Notes: generated from the sequence alone by a model not told the origin. A stretch of DNA of 51,451 nucleotides from an uncultured Collinsella sp. (GCA_902475785.1 CABSAN010000008.1:1-51451), one strand, 5' to 3'; counted from the first letter of the stretch, positions 26,115-35,218 are shown. Numbers and translations are program-made.

Positions 26115-27122
26115 TTACTCGGCGTGCGCGTAATCAACCTTGGCGCGGCGAGCGGTAGCCTTCTCCCAATCGCTGGTGCCCTCAAAGACATCCTGCTTGT
26201 AGGGATTGCGGCCGAGCTTCTTGGCGCGGTAGGCGATGTAGATGATCGCGGCGACGTTGGCGACCAGTGCGGCGATCGAGACCGCGGTAGCGGCGCCGGG
26301 GTCGAGCGTGGAGTGGGTCACAAAGATGGACTCCTCCTGGAAGTACGGGAATACCTGGGCAAACATGCACCAAATAGCCAGCGTAAAGGCGCGGTTCTGG
26401 ATCCAGCCGCCCTTGTTCCAGATAAAGGCGGCGACGGTGGGCGCCAGCAGCAGCGCAAAGCCGCAGAACCAGGAGTGGGTGGGCAGGCAGTTGTAGGTGT
26501 AGCAGAAGTTCCAGATGTCGTAGGCGATGATGTAGACCCAGGTCATGTCGGGCCACAGCATGTCAGTCTGATCCTCGGAGGCGTAGACGCTCCACCAACC
26601 GGTCATGCAGAAGATGTTGATGATACCGGCGATGCCGTTGAACACGTTGTTCCAGCCGGCCAGCTGCGTAGCACCTTCGGAGGTGACCCAGGTGGACTCG
26701 CCCAGGACAAAGAAGTGATAGGCGCTCTCAAAGTCGGATACGACGGCGATCATGATGTTGATGGCAACGATCACAAACGGCCACGCGCGGAACCAATGCG
26801 CCTTGCCGATCTTGCCCCACTGGTACTTAATGGCAATGAAGCCCCAGCAACCGGCCAGCGCCGCGTATACCTTGGCGTAGTGGAACCAGCTGTTCTGGTA
26901 CACATGGGTGGGGTTGGTGAGCGCCCACTCGGCACCCTGCGAAACACCGACGGCGATGGCGACACAGTAGATGGTCATGGCCAGCGGAGCCACGCCAAAG
27001 ATGATTGCCGCGCCCAGCTTGGTGCGGCGGCCGACCTCGTTGAGCACGATCAGGCCAATAAAGACCATGGCCCAGCCGACCCAGTGGATAAGGGTATCGC
27101 TACCCCAGACATCGAACAGCAT
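26115..27122 (-). CDS. Multi-pass membrane protein, DUF5692-like
   Basis: 335 residues with about eight to nine hydrophobic helices and many Trp/Tyr residues (HWVGWAMVFIGLIVLNEVGRR; YIIAYDIWNFCYTYNCLPTHSW). From memory this matches DUF5692 proteins of Coriobacteriia, whose function is unknown. The cytoplasmic C-terminus is charged. AAAGGAGAG precedes the ATG. It follows the TetR gene after 63 bases on the same strand, with a GCCCGCG / CGCGGGC hairpin (27141-27168) in the gap that could reduce read-through. The oxidoreductase at 28038 is divergent, so the three genes are likely one regulon. Confidence 0.7.
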   Translation of the reverse strand: MLFDVWGSDTLIHWVGWAMVFIGLIVLNEVGRRTKLGAAIIFGVAPLAMTIYCVAIAVGVSQGAEWALTNPTHVYQNSWFHYAKVYAALAGCWGFIAIKYQWGKIGKAHWFRAWPFVIVAINIMIAVVSDFESAYHFFVLGESTWVTSEGATQLAGWNNVFNGIAGIINIFCMTGWWSVYASEDQTDMLWPDMTWVYIIAYDIWNFCYTYNCLPTHSWFCGFALLLAPTVAAFIWNKGGWIQNRAFTLAIWCMFAQVFPYFQEESIFVTHSTLDPGAATAVSIAALVANVAAIIYIAYRAKKLGRNPYKQDVFEGTSDWEKATARRAKVDYAHAE

Positions 27123-27185
27123 GCTGCTCTCCTTTCATGCGCCCGCGTCCCCTCTTCCGATCGCGGGCAGTTTGGCCAAATGCCG

Positions 27186-27848
27186 TCAGTTCTGGGGCTT
27201 GCGCTCCGGATACTTGGCGGTATAGCCCTCGATGTGGAGCGTCGAGGCGATAATCTCCTTGACCGTCTCGTCGGGCACATCGGGGTGCGTGCGGATATAC
27301 ATCAACAGTCCCATGATGAGGGTGTAGAACGTCTCGTAAACATGGTCGATGCGCAGGTCGTGATGGGCGACAAAGTCCACCACGGTGGTGTCGCAAATGT
27401 ATTGCGCCACGCGCTGGACCACGTTGTGCAGAAAGCCGCCGTAGAGCGCGCCGCTGCTCGAGGTGAGCGTGCTCGGCAGCTCGTGGCCGCTCACGACCAG
27501 GCGCTTAAAGAGCGGAGCGACGGTGTCGAGCGCGCCTTCGATGTCGCCAACCGTGCGGCTGGCGTTCCACTGCTCGAGCTCGGAGATAAAGCCGTCGATC
27601 GCCTCGTCCATAACGGCGGTGACGGCGGCGTCCATATCGGCAAAGTAGTGGTAGAACAGCGAGCGCGTGCAGCCGGCTCGCTTGGTCACGGCCGAGACGG
27701 ATAGATGTGACACGCCCAGCTCGGAGCTCACGTCGCGCACGGCGGCGAGAATCTCGCGACGGCGCTCGTCGCCCGTCAGGCGCTTTGCCGCGCTGTCGGG
27801 TGCGGGGACGGTGTCGGCAACAGAGATATTCGCCGTGTTATCGCCCAT
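27186..27848 (-). CDS. TetR-family transcriptional regulator
   Basis: 220 residues. N-terminal helix-turn-helix (about 20-65: RREILAAVRDVSSELGVSHL, then KRAGCTRSLFYHYFADMDAA) and a helical ligand-binding domain. Start placed at 27848 (MGDNTANI), with AGGCGG eight bases upstream; an ATG at 27866 abuts its own ribosome-site-like sequence. It diverges from the oxidoreductase gene, with two TTGAC-N5-GTCAA dyads between, so it most likely represses itself, the DUF5692-like gene and the oxidoreductase. Confidence 0.9.
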   Translation of the reverse strand: MGDNTANISVADTVPAPDSAAKRLTGDERRREILAAVRDVSSELGVSHLSVSAVTKRAGCTRSLFYHYFADMDAAVTAVMDEAIDGFISELEQWNASRTVGDIEGALDTVAPLFKRLVVSGHELPSTLTSSSGALYGGFLHNVVQRVAQYICDTTVVDFVAHHDLRIDHVYETFYTLIMGLLMYIRTHPDVPDETVKEIIASTLHIEGYTAKYPERKPQN

Positions 27849-27907
27849 GCGTTTGCCGCCTTTCATCCTCTTTTGTCTGACCGTTCGCCTAACAGTCTTG
27901 AATATTG

Positions 27908-27945
27908 TTGACGGTTCGTCAATACTATTTTTGACACAATGTCAA
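27908..27945. promoter_or_regulatory. Two TetR-type operators in the divergent promoter
   Basis: TTGACGGTTCGTCAA (27908-27922) and TTGACACAATGTCAA (27931-27945). Both are TTGAC-N5-GTCAA palindromes with centres 23 bp apart, and the second carries a TTGACA -35-like hexamer. Confidence 0.75.
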
Positions 27946-28037
27946 CAATGGCGGGTGAACGGCATGGGGCATGCCCGGCCTGCAAAAAAAGAGGGGCGCT
28001 GCGGCCTCGTCGGGCTGTGGCAAGAGAAGGGACAACC

Positions 28038-30815
28038 ATGATTCTCAACGGACCGGGGATTAGCTACACCGAGCCCGACATCGGTTCGGAGTTCGTGCCG
28101 CCGCTGCCGGAGCATCCGCGCGAGGCCATCGTCAAGCTGTGCGAGCACTGCACCAACCGCCTGCTGCATCGCGATGAGCTGCTGGGCTACGAGTACTGGT
28201 CGTTTGCCGAGGCCGCGACCGACGAGCAGGCCGAAGTGCTCTGCAAGATGAAGATGCGCCGTCCCTATACGCTGCCCGAGATGGTCAAGCTCACCGGCAT
28301 GCCCGAAGCCGATATCGAGAAGATGCTCGACGACATGAGCTACACGGGTCTGCTCGAGTACAACTGGGAAAACCCCGAGCGCGCCAAGCAGTGGGTGCTG
28401 CCCATGCTGGTGCCGGGTTCCGCCGAGTTCCTCAACATGCGCGTGAGCCAGCTCGAGGAACACCCGGTCTACGCCAAGTTCTTTGAGCAGGCGTCCAAGG
28501 GACCGCTGTCCAAGGCCACGCCGATGGTGCCGCCCGGCGGTGCCGGCATCGGCATGCATGTCATTCCGGTCGAGAAGGCCATCGATGCCGCGAGCACCTC
28601 GGTGCCGATCGAGCATATCGAGCACTGGCTCGACAAATACGAGGGTAAGTATGCCGCCAGCACCTGCAGCTGCCGCGCGAGCCGTCGCGTGATGGGTGAG
28701 GGCTGCGCCGACGACCCGGCCGATTGGTGCATCGCCGTGGGCGATATGGCCGACTACGTGGTCGAGACCGACCGTGGCCACTATGTGACGCGCGAGGAGG
28801 TCTACGACATCCTGCGCCAGGCCGAGGACAACGGCTTTGTGCACCAGATCACCAACATCGATGGCGAGAACAAGATCTTCGCCATCTGCAACTGCAACGT
28901 CAACGTGTGCTACGCCCTGCGCACCTCGCAGCTGTTCAACACGCCCAACCTGTCGCGCTCGGCCTATGTCGCCAAGGTCGAGAAGGACAAGTGCGTGGCC
29001 TGCGGTCGCTGCGTTGAGGTGTGCCCGGCCGGCGCCGCCAAGCTGGGCCAGAAGCTCTGCAGCAAAAAGGCCGGCGGAAAGGTGCCCGAGTATCCGCGTC
29101 AGGAGCTGCCCGATGCCACCAAGTGGGACCACACCAAGTGGTCGCCCAACTACCGCAACGATAACCGTATCGAGACGCATGAGTCCGGCACCGCGCCCTG
29201 CAAGACGGCCTGCCCCGCGCACGTTGCCGTTCAGGGCTATCTGAAGCTCGCGGCCCAGGGTCGCTATGACGAGGCGCTGGCGCTCATCAAGCGTGAGAAC
29301 CCGCTGCCCGCTATCTGCGGCCGCGTGTGCAACCGCCGCTGCGAGGACGCCTGCACCCGTGGTCGCGTGGATGCCGCCGTGGCTATCGACGAGGTCAAGA
29401 AGTTTATCGCCCAGCGCGATCTGGATGCCGCGACCCGTTATGTCCCACCTGTGGTGACCCCGACGCGCGCTGGCGGCTTCGACCAGAAGATCGCCATCAT
29501 CGGTGCCGGTCCGGCCGGTCTGTCCTGTGCTTTCTATCTGGCCGAGAAGGGCTACAAGCCCGTCGTGTTCGAGAAAAACGAGCGCCCGGGCGGCATGCTC
29601 ACCTACGGTATTCCCAGCTTTAAGCTGCAGAAGGACGTTATCGAGGCCGAGGTCGAGGTTATTCGCCTGATGGGTGCCGAGTTCCGCTATGGCGTGGAGG
29701 TCGGTCGCGATGTGACGCTCGACGAGCTGCGCGAGCAGGGCTTTAAGGCCTTTTATGTGGCCATCGGCTGCCAGGGCGGCCGCCTTGCCGGCATTCCGGG
29801 CGAGGATGCCGAGGATGTGACCGTGGCCGTCGACTTCTTGCGCGAGGTCAACAGCGGCAAGATCGACGCGCTGCCCGGCCGCACCATCGTGGTGGGCGGC
29901 GGTAACGTGGCGATCGATGTCGCGCGCAACGCCTGCCGTCTGGGATCCGAGCACGTTGAGATGTTCTGCCTGGAGAGCGAGGCTCAGATGCCTGCCAGCG
30001 AGGAGGAACGTCGCGAGGCCGTTGAGGACGGCGCCCACATCAGCTGCGGCTGGGGCCCCAAGGAGGTTCACCTGGACGAGGCCGGTCGCGTATGTGGCAT
30101 TACCATTAAGCGCTGCACGCGTGTCTTTGACGACGAGGGCCGTTTTGCGCCCGAGTACGACGAGAACGACCTGCGTCGTGTTGACGCCGATCGTGTCGTC
30201 ATGTCGATTGGCCAGTCCATTGTGTGGGGCGACCTGCTGGCTGGCTCCAAGGTGGAGCTCGGCCGCGGCCAGGGTGCCCTTGCCGATCCGCAGACCTATC
30301 AGACCGCTGAACCCGACATCTTTGTGGGCGGCGACGTCTACACCGGCCCCAGCTTTGCCATCGATGCCATCGCCGCCGGTCACGAGGCCGCCGTGTCCAT
30401 CCATCGCTTTGTGCAGCCGGGCTCCACGCTCACCATCGGCCGCAACCAGCGCCGCTACACCGCGCTCGACCGCGACGATGTTGTGATTGAGAGCTATGAC
30501 AACGCGAGCCGCGAGGTGGCACGTGTCGACCGCGAGCGCGAGAAGGTTGCGCCCTTTAGCGAGTACGTCGAGACCTTTACCGAGGAGCAGGTGCGCGTCG
30601 AGACCGCTCGCTGCCTGGGCTGCGGTGCCTCGATCGTCGACCCCAACAAGTGCATCGGCTGCGGCCTGTGCACCACCAAGTGCGCATTTGACGCCATCCA
30701 TCTGGATCGCGATCGCCCCGAGTGCTCCACGATGGTCAAATACGAGCAGAAGCTCCCCAGCCTCGGCAAGTACGCTTTGAAACGCGCAATCAAAATCAAG
30801 TTCGGTCGTAAATAG
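28038..30815 (+). CDS. FAD/NAD(P) oxidoreductase with 4Fe-4S domains (GltD-like)
   Basis: 925 residues. The N-terminal part (1-310) has a cysteine cluster (CSCRASRRVMGEGC) and a ferredoxin motif CVACGRCVEVC. Residues 390-470 match the glutamate synthase small-subunit Fe-S domain (CKTACPAHVAVQGYLKLA, then ICGRVCNRRCEDAC). An FAD Rossmann site (IAIIGAGPAGLSCAFYLAE), an NAD(P) site (IVVGGGNVAIDVARNAC) and a C-terminal ferredoxin motif (CIGCGLCTTKC) follow. It would move electrons between NAD(P)H and a ferredoxin-like partner; the physiological acceptor is unknown. Start at 28038 has AGAAGGGA upstream. It is divergent from TetR and the DUF5692-like gene and probably repressed by that TetR. Confidence 0.88.
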   Translation: MILNGPGISYTEPDIGSEFVPPLPEHPREAIVKLCEHCTNRLLHRDELLGYEYWSFAEAATDEQAEVLCKMKMRRPYTLPEMVKLTGMPEADIEKMLDDMSYTGLLEYNWENPERAKQWVLPMLVPGSAEFLNMRVSQLEEHPVYAKFFEQASKGPLSKATPMVPPGGAGIGMHVIPVEKAIDAASTSVPIEHIEHWLDKYEGKYAASTCSCRASRRVMGEGCADDPADWCIAVGDMADYVVETDRGHYVTREEVYDILRQAEDNGFVHQITNIDGENKIFAICNCNVNVCYALRTSQLFNTPNLSRSAYVAKVEKDKCVACGRCVEVCPAGAAKLGQKLCSKKAGGKVPEYPRQELPDATKWDHTKWSPNYRNDNRIETHESGTAPCKTACPAHVAVQGYLKLAAQGRYDEALALIKRENPLPAICGRVCNRRCEDACTRGRVDAAVAIDEVKKFIAQRDLDAATRYVPPVVTPTRAGGFDQKIAIIGAGPAGLSCAFYLAEKGYKPVVFEKNERPGGMLTYGIPSFKLQKDVIEAEVEVIRLMGAEFRYGVEVGRDVTLDELREQGFKAFYVAIGCQGGRLAGIPGEDAEDVTVAVDFLREVNSGKIDALPGRTIVVGGGNVAIDVARNACRLGSEHVEMFCLESEAQMPASEEERREAVEDGAHISCGWGPKEVHLDEAGRVCGITIKRCTRVFDDEGRFAPEYDENDLRRVDADRVVMSIGQSIVWGDLLAGSKVELGRGQGALADPQTYQTAEPDIFVGGDVYTGPSFAIDAIAAGHEAAVSIHRFVQPGSTLTIGRNQRRYTALDRDDVVIESYDNASREVARVDREREKVAPFSEYVETFTEEQVRVETARCLGCGASIVDPNKCIGCGLCTTKCAFDAIHLDRDRPECSTMVKYEQKLPSLGKYALKRAIKIKFGRK

Positions 30816-30832
30816 GTAACCACGGCGGGTAG

Positions 30833-30870
30833 GGGGACGGCGCAGACTAGATTTCGCCGTCCCCTTGCTT
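30833..30870 (+). terminator. Terminator candidate after the oxidoreductase
   Basis: GGGGACGGCG (30833-30842) pairs with CGCCGTCCCC (30855-30864), followed by TTGCTTTG. Good stem, broken U-tract. Confidence 0.65.
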
Positions 30871-30911
30871 TGAGTTTGCATCGCATCAACCGTTGTTGAA
30901 AGGTTTCTACC

Positions 30912-31340
30912 TTGCATGAATTAGGGATTGTGTATCACATCATTCGCGATGTTGAGAACGTGGCGCGCGCCAATGGCGTGCGCCACGTTTCGAGCGTTAC
31001 GCTGCTGCTGGGTGAGGTCTCGGGCGTCGTTCCCGACTTGCTGCTCGACGCTTGGCGCTGGGCGGCAGATAAAAAACCCATCACCGAGGGTGCGGAGCTT
31101 ATTGTGGAGCCCGTCGAGGCCGTGACGCATTGCGAGGCGTGCGGCTGCGACTACGTGACGGTCGAGCACGGCAAGACCTGCCCCCATTGCGGCAGCGGCG
31201 AGACATACCTGCTGCAGGGCCAGGAGGTCATGATCAAGCAGATCGAGACCCCCGACGAGGACCCGGCAGACGCTGCTCTCGACGGTCCTTCCGACGCTCC
31301 CGACGCCGTCGACGCCGCCAATCCCCTCCACATCGCCTAA
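30912..31340 (+). CDS. hypA: HypA-like nickel chaperone (TTG start)
   Basis: 142 residues. The start is TTG, giving MHELGIVYHII; the MHE motif is essential for nickel binding in HypA, which fixes this start, and GAAAGG lies nearby. The zinc site CEACGCDY ... CPHCGSGE is intact. The C-terminal 30 residues (PDEDPADAALDGPSDAPDA) form an acidic tail longer than in typical HypA (about 115 residues). HypA delivers nickel to [NiFe]-hydrogenase or urease; no hydrogenase or other hyp gene is in the window, so it stands alone. A GGGGACGTTCTT palindrome follows directly after the stop codon. Confidence 0.9.
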   Translation: MHELGIVYHIIRDVENVARANGVRHVSSVTLLLGEVSGVVPDLLLDAWRWAADKKPITEGAELIVEPVEAVTHCEACGCDYVTVEHGKTCPHCGSGETYLLQGQEVMIKQIETPDEDPADAALDGPSDAPDAVDAANPLHIA

Positions 31341-31341
31341 C

Positions 31342-31425
31342 TTGGTCGTTGGGGACGTTCTTAAACGACTAGTCAAACAAGAACGTCCCCAACGACTAGT
31401 CGTTTAAGAACGTCCCCAATGACTA
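31342..31425. repeat. GGGGACGTTCTT palindromic element, copy 2
   Basis: Starts one or two bases after the hypA stop. Three arms alternate in orientation, each with the GGGGACGTTCTT motif or its complement. It probably also serves as the 3' end of the hypA mRNA. Confidence 0.85.
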
Positions 31426-31467
31426 CTTGCGCTAGAGCATAAGTCACGCTAATAGTCAAGTTATGTC

Positions 31468-31673
31468 TGTTTAAACAAAATAGCGGCAGTACAAGCGCAT
31501 TCGAGCTTGCCTAAAATCGATATTAATGAACAGCCTGCTTGTATCTGTAAAACGAATGGCTTGATGAGCGACGCCTTAGCGTGTAATGAGTCAAAAAGCA
31601 GCAATGTAATCAATTTGTAACAAACTTAGACGTTTAAACAAATAATACAACCTTTTGCGGATTTAGCTATAAT
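31468..31673 (+). promoter_or_regulatory. Leader and promoter of the mannose-type PTS operon
   Basis: The 318-base gap 31426-31743 has no gene. It holds a TGTTTAAACA palindrome (31468-31477), a second GTTTAAACA (31632-31640) and a perfect TATAAT (31668-31673) without a clear -35. The two palindromes, 164 bp apart, could be operators for a catabolite-type or other regulator. Confidence 0.5.
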
Positions 31674-31743
31674 TCCACAATCCAAACAGGTATACTTCCT
31701 TCATGTCATGTAGGAAATACGTAGACAAAAAGGAGGTTATGTG

Positions 31744-32733
31744 ATGGTAAGTATTGTTCTTGCTAGCCACGGGGACTTGGCAGCTGGAATCAAGCAGACG
31801 GGCTCGATGGTCTTTGGCGATCAGCCGTCTGTAGCCGTGGTCTCGCTCGAGCCGAGCATGGGCCCCGACGACTTCCGTGCCAAGGTCGAGGAAGCAGTCG
31901 CTTCCTTCGAGGACCAGGAGCAGGTGCTCTTCCTCGTTGATCTGTGGGGCGGCACGCCGTTCAACCAGATCAGCGGGCTCATCGAGGGCCACGATTCCTG
32001 GGCTATCGTCACCGGTGTCAACCTGCCTATGCTCATCGAGGCATATTCGCAGCGCTTTGACGCAAAGAACACTGCACATGCGATCGCAAAACATCTCGTG
32101 ACTGAGGCCAAGGCTGGCGTACGCGTCAAGCCCGAGTCTCTGGAGCCCGAGGAGAAGAAGCCGGCTGCGGCCGCTGCTGCTCCTGCAGGCGCCATCCCTC
32201 CGGGAACGGTCATCGGCGACGGGCACATCAAGATTGCCCACGTCCGTATCGACACCCGTCTGCTGCATGGTCAGGTGGCCACCACGTGGACCAAGCAGAT
32301 CAACCCCAACCGCATCATCGTGGTTTCCGACGGCGTTGCTCACGACGAGCTCCGCAAGACCATGATCGAGCAGGCTGCCCCTCCGGGAGTCCATGCCAAC
32401 GTCGTGCCCATCAAGAAGATGGCCGAGGTCGTCAAGGACACGCGCTTTGGTGACACCAAGGCCATGCTGCTCTTCGAGAACCCGCAGGATCTGCTCAAGG
32501 CCATCGAGGCCGGCGTCGACATCAAGGAAGTCAACATCGGTTCCATGGCTCACTCCAAGGGCAAGGTCGTCGTCACCAACGCCGTCGCCATGGGCGATGA
32601 CGACGTCAAGACTCTCGAGGCCCTCAAGGCCAAGGGCGTCAAGTTCGAGGTCCGCAAGGTTCCTTCGGATTCCTCCGAGGATCTCGACGCCATGTTGAAG
32701 AAAGCTAAGGCCGAACTGGCCGCTCAAGCATAG
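31744..32733 (+). CDS. manX: PTS mannose-family EIIAB
   Basis: 329 residues. The IIA domain (1-125) has its phosphorylation histidine at H9 (VLASHGDLAAG), then an Ala/Pro-rich linker (about 135-155), then the IIB domain with H175 (DTRLLHGQV). It passes phosphate from HPr to the sugar entering through ManY/ManZ. ATG at 31744 is preferred to GTG 31741 for its spacing from AGGAGG. First gene of manXYZ-manO. Confidence 0.95.
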   Translation: MVSIVLASHGDLAAGIKQTGSMVFGDQPSVAVVSLEPSMGPDDFRAKVEEAVASFEDQEQVLFLVDLWGGTPFNQISGLIEGHDSWAIVTGVNLPMLIEAYSQRFDAKNTAHAIAKHLVTEAKAGVRVKPESLEPEEKKPAAAAAAPAGAIPPGTVIGDGHIKIAHVRIDTRLLHGQVATTWTKQINPNRIIVVSDGVAHDELRKTMIEQAAPPGVHANVVPIKKMAEVVKDTRFGDTKAMLLFENPQDLLKAIEAGVDIKEVNIGSMAHSKGKVVVTNAVAMGDDDVKTLEALKAKGVKFEVRKVPSDSSEDLDAMLKKAKAELAAQA

Positions 32734-32751
32734 TAAAGGAGGGTCCGATAC

Positions 32752-33570
32752 ATGTCTGCAATCACTATTCTGCTTGTTGCGATTGTCGCGTTGCTTGCCG
32801 GTATGGAAGGCATTCTGGATGAGTTCCAGTTCCATCAGCCGCTCGTGGCATGCACGCTTATCGGTCTCGTAACCGGTCACCTTCAGGAGGGCATCCTCCT
32901 GGGCGGTTCGCTCCAGATGATGGCCCTTGGCTGGGCTAACGTCGGCGCCGCCGTCGCGCCTGACGCCGCTCTGGCCTCGGTCGCCTCTTCGATCATCATG
33001 GTGCTCGCCCTCAACGGCGGCGCTACCGATCCGTCGAAGGCCGTTACCGCCGCTATCGCCGTCGCTGTCCCGCTGTCGGTCGCTGGCCTGTTCCTGACCA
33101 TGATCTGCCGTACCCTGGCTACCGCTATCGCTCACGCCATGGACGGTTGCGCCGAGAAGGGCGACTTCGCCGGCATCGAGCGCTGGCAGTACATTGCCAT
33201 CCTTATGCAGGGCCTTCGTATCGCCATCCCGGCAGTGCTTCTGTGCATCATCCCGGCCGAGGCTGTTACCAACGCGCTTAACGCTATGCCCGACTGGCTG
33301 TCCGGCGGCATGGCTGTCGGCGGCGGCATGGTCGCTTCCGTCGGTTACGCCATGGTCATCAACATGATGGCCACCAAGGAGACCTGGCCGTTCTTCATCC
33401 TCGGCTTTGTCCTTGCTGCCATCCCTCAGCTCACGCTGATCGCTCTTGGCCTCATCGGCATCTCCCTTGCCCTCATCTACCTTGGCCTTAAGGATCTGGC
33501 CAAGCAGGGTGGCGGCATGGGCGGTGGCTCCGGCGACCCGCTCGGCGACATTCTGAACGATTACGAGTAG
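32752..33570 (+). CDS. manY: PTS mannose-family EIIC
   Basis: 272 residues and strongly hydrophobic, with the family pattern ITILLVAIVALLAGMEGILD, GHLQEGILLGGSLQMMALG and many helices. It forms the sugar channel with EIID. AAGGAGG precedes the start, 18 bases after manX. The glycine-rich C-terminus (GGGMGGGSGD) is typical. Confidence 0.95.
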   Translation: MSAITILLVAIVALLAGMEGILDEFQFHQPLVACTLIGLVTGHLQEGILLGGSLQMMALGWANVGAAVAPDAALASVASSIIMVLALNGGATDPSKAVTAAIAVAVPLSVAGLFLTMICRTLATAIAHAMDGCAEKGDFAGIERWQYIAILMQGLRIAIPAVLLCIIPAEAVTNALNAMPDWLSGGMAVGGGMVASVGYAMVINMMATKETWPFFILGFVLAAIPQLTLIALGLIGISLALIYLGLKDLAKQGGGMGGGSGDPLGDILNDYE

Positions 33571-33586
33571 GAGGGGAGTGATACAT

Positions 33587-34507
33587 ATGGCAGAGAACAA
33601 GATTCAGCTCACCAAGGCTGACCGCAAGAAGGTTTGCTTCCGTCATCAGTTCCTTCAGGGCTCGTGGAACTACGAGCGTATGCAGAATGGCGGCTGGTGC
33701 TTCGCAATGATCCCTGCGATCAAGAAGCTCTACACCAGCAAGGATGACCAGATTGCCGCTCTTAAGCGCCACCTGGAGTTCTATAACACCCACCCCTATG
33801 TTTCCGCCCCCGTCATTGGCGTTACCCTCGCTCTCGAGGAGGAGCGCGCCAACGGTGCACCGATTGACGACGTCGCCATCCAGGGCGTCAAGGTCGGTAT
33901 GATGGGCCCGCTCGCCGGCGTCGGCGACCCCGCCTTCTGGTTCACCCTTCGCCCGATTCTGGGCGCTCTGGGCGCTTCCATGGCCCTGTCCGGCAGCATC
34001 GCCGGTCCGCTGCTGTTCTTCTTCGCGTGGAACATCATCCGTTACGCTTTCCTGTGGTACACGCAGGAGTTTGGCTACAAGGTCGGCTCCTCCATCGCCA
34101 AGGACCTCTCCGGCGGTCTGATGGGCAAGGTCACCGAGGGTGCTTCCATCCTGGGTATGTTCATCATCGGCGCCCTGGTCGAGCGCTGGGTGTCCATCTC
34201 CTTCACCCCGGTCGTCTCCAAGGTCACGCAGTCTGCTGGCGCCTTTATCGACTGGGCTAACCTGCCCTCCGGTTCTGAGGGTGTCAAGGAAGCACTGACG
34301 ATGTATAACTCCATCGGTGCTAACGCCCTTGATCAGGTGAAGGTCACCACGCTTCAGGCTAACCTCGATCAGCTCATCCCCGGCCTTGCCGCCGTGTGCC
34401 TGACCCTGCTGGTCTGCAAGCTCCTCAAGAAGAAGGTCAGCCCGATCGTCATCATCCTGGCTCTCTTCGCCGTCGGCATCATCGGTCGCGTCTGCGGCTT
34501 CATGTAA
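33587..34507 (+). CDS. manZ: PTS mannose-family EIID
   Basis: 306 residues. Family signature FLQGSWNYERMQNGGWCFAMIPAI and GVKVGMMGPLAGVGDP, with a helical C-terminal half. The start at ATG 33587 has GGAGGGG ten bases upstream; an earlier in-frame GTG at 33578 is less likely. Mannose, glucosamine or a related hexose is the likely sugar. Confidence 0.95.
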   Translation: MAENKIQLTKADRKKVCFRHQFLQGSWNYERMQNGGWCFAMIPAIKKLYTSKDDQIAALKRHLEFYNTHPYVSAPVIGVTLALEEERANGAPIDDVAIQGVKVGMMGPLAGVGDPAFWFTLRPILGALGASMALSGSIAGPLLFFFAWNIIRYAFLWYTQEFGYKVGSSIAKDLSGGLMGKVTEGASILGMFIIGALVERWVSISFTPVVSKVTQSAGAFIDWANLPSGSEGVKEALTMYNSIGANALDQVKVTTLQANLDQLIPGLAAVCLTLLVCKLLKKKVSPIVIILALFAVGIIGRVCGFM

Positions 34508-34563
34508 GCACGCTTCGGCTTAAGACCGAGAGTTGTTAGACAAGGGCTTATGAGCCATTGAAA

Positions 34564-34607
34564 CGGACCGCACCCGGTGGGTACACTGGATGCGGTCCGA
34601 TTGTTTT
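34564..34607 (+). terminator. Intrinsic terminator between manZ and manO
   Basis: CGGACCGCA (34564-34572) pairs with TGCGGTCCG (34591-34599), followed by ATTGTTTTATT. It would make manO expression lower than that of manXYZ. Confidence 0.8.
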
Positions 34608-34627
34608 ATTTGGAGGGCGAGGCGCGC

Positions 34628-35026
34628 ATGGCGCAATCTCAGAACAGCACGGTCGATTTGGCAACGCCGGCAACCTGCCTGATGGGGCTTACCAGTCACG
34701 GTAACGTAATGGTGGGCAATAAGGCGTTCGAGTACTATAACGAGCGCAATCCCGAGGATTATATTCAAATTCCGTGGGACGAGGTCGACTATATTGCCGC
34801 CGAGGTTTTGCGCGGCACCAAGAAGATTACGCGTTTTGCCATCTTTACCAAGGATAACGGCCACTTTACGTTTTCGACGCGCGACGACAAAGAGACGCTT
34901 CGTGCGGTCCGCAAGTACGTCGACGAGGACAAGCTCGTGCGTTCGCCCGACTTTATCGATGTGACGGCCAAGGGCGCCAAGAGCATCCCCTCCGTTATCA
35001 AAAACCTCTTCCACAAAGGCAACTAG
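34628..35026 (+). CDS. manO: DUF956 family protein (ManO)
   Basis: 132 residues, DUF956 type (ATCLMGLTSHGNVMVGNKAFEYYN; IPWDEVDYIAAEVL). The family is almost always next to mannose-type PTS genes and is thought to affect that PTS. The start at 34628 has GGAGGGCGAGG upstream. The stop codon TAG lies inside the first bases of a GGGGACGTTCTT palindrome (35023-35080), so the element may have supplied the present gene end. Confidence 0.88.
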   Translation: MAQSQNSTVDLATPATCLMGLTSHGNVMVGNKAFEYYNERNPEDYIQIPWDEVDYIAAEVLRGTKKITRFAIFTKDNGHFTFSTRDDKETLRAVRKYVDEDKLVRSPDFIDVTAKGAKSIPSVIKNLFHKGN

Positions 35027-35080
35027 TCATTGGGGACGTTCTTAAACGACTAGTCATTAAAGAACGTCCCCAATGACTAC
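35023..35080. repeat. GGGGACGTTCTT palindromic element, copy 3
   Basis: Arms CTAGTCATTGGGGACGTTCT and complement. It overlaps the manO stop codon. A shorter two-arm form of the element. Confidence 0.85.
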
Positions 35081-35140
35081 CTCGAAGGGTGGCTATGCGC
35101 TGCATGGTAGCGGCGTAAATCTGCTACACTAGTACAACAT

Positions 35141-35216
35141 GCCTCCGTAGCTCAGGGGATAGAGCACCGCTCTCCTAAAGCGGGTGTCGACGGTTCGAAT
35201 CCGCCCGGGGGCACCA
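35141..35216 (+). tRNA. tRNA-Arg (CCU)
   Basis: 76 bases with encoded CCA. Acceptor GCCTCCG / CGGGGGC, D-arm GCTC / GAGC, anticodon stem CCGCT / AGCGG around loop CTCCTAA (anticodon CCT) and T-loop TTCGAAT. The T-stem has one A-C mismatch. The 3' half is the attachment site of the mobile element. Confidence 0.93.
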
Positions 35217-35218
35217 GA
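35171..35218. other. attL: 48-bp core in the tRNA-Arg 3' half
   Basis: Identical to 50723-50770. It runs from the anticodon loop (TCTCCTAA) to two bases past the CCA. The repeat rebuilds the tRNA 3' half, so integration leaves the tRNA intact. Confidence 0.95.
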
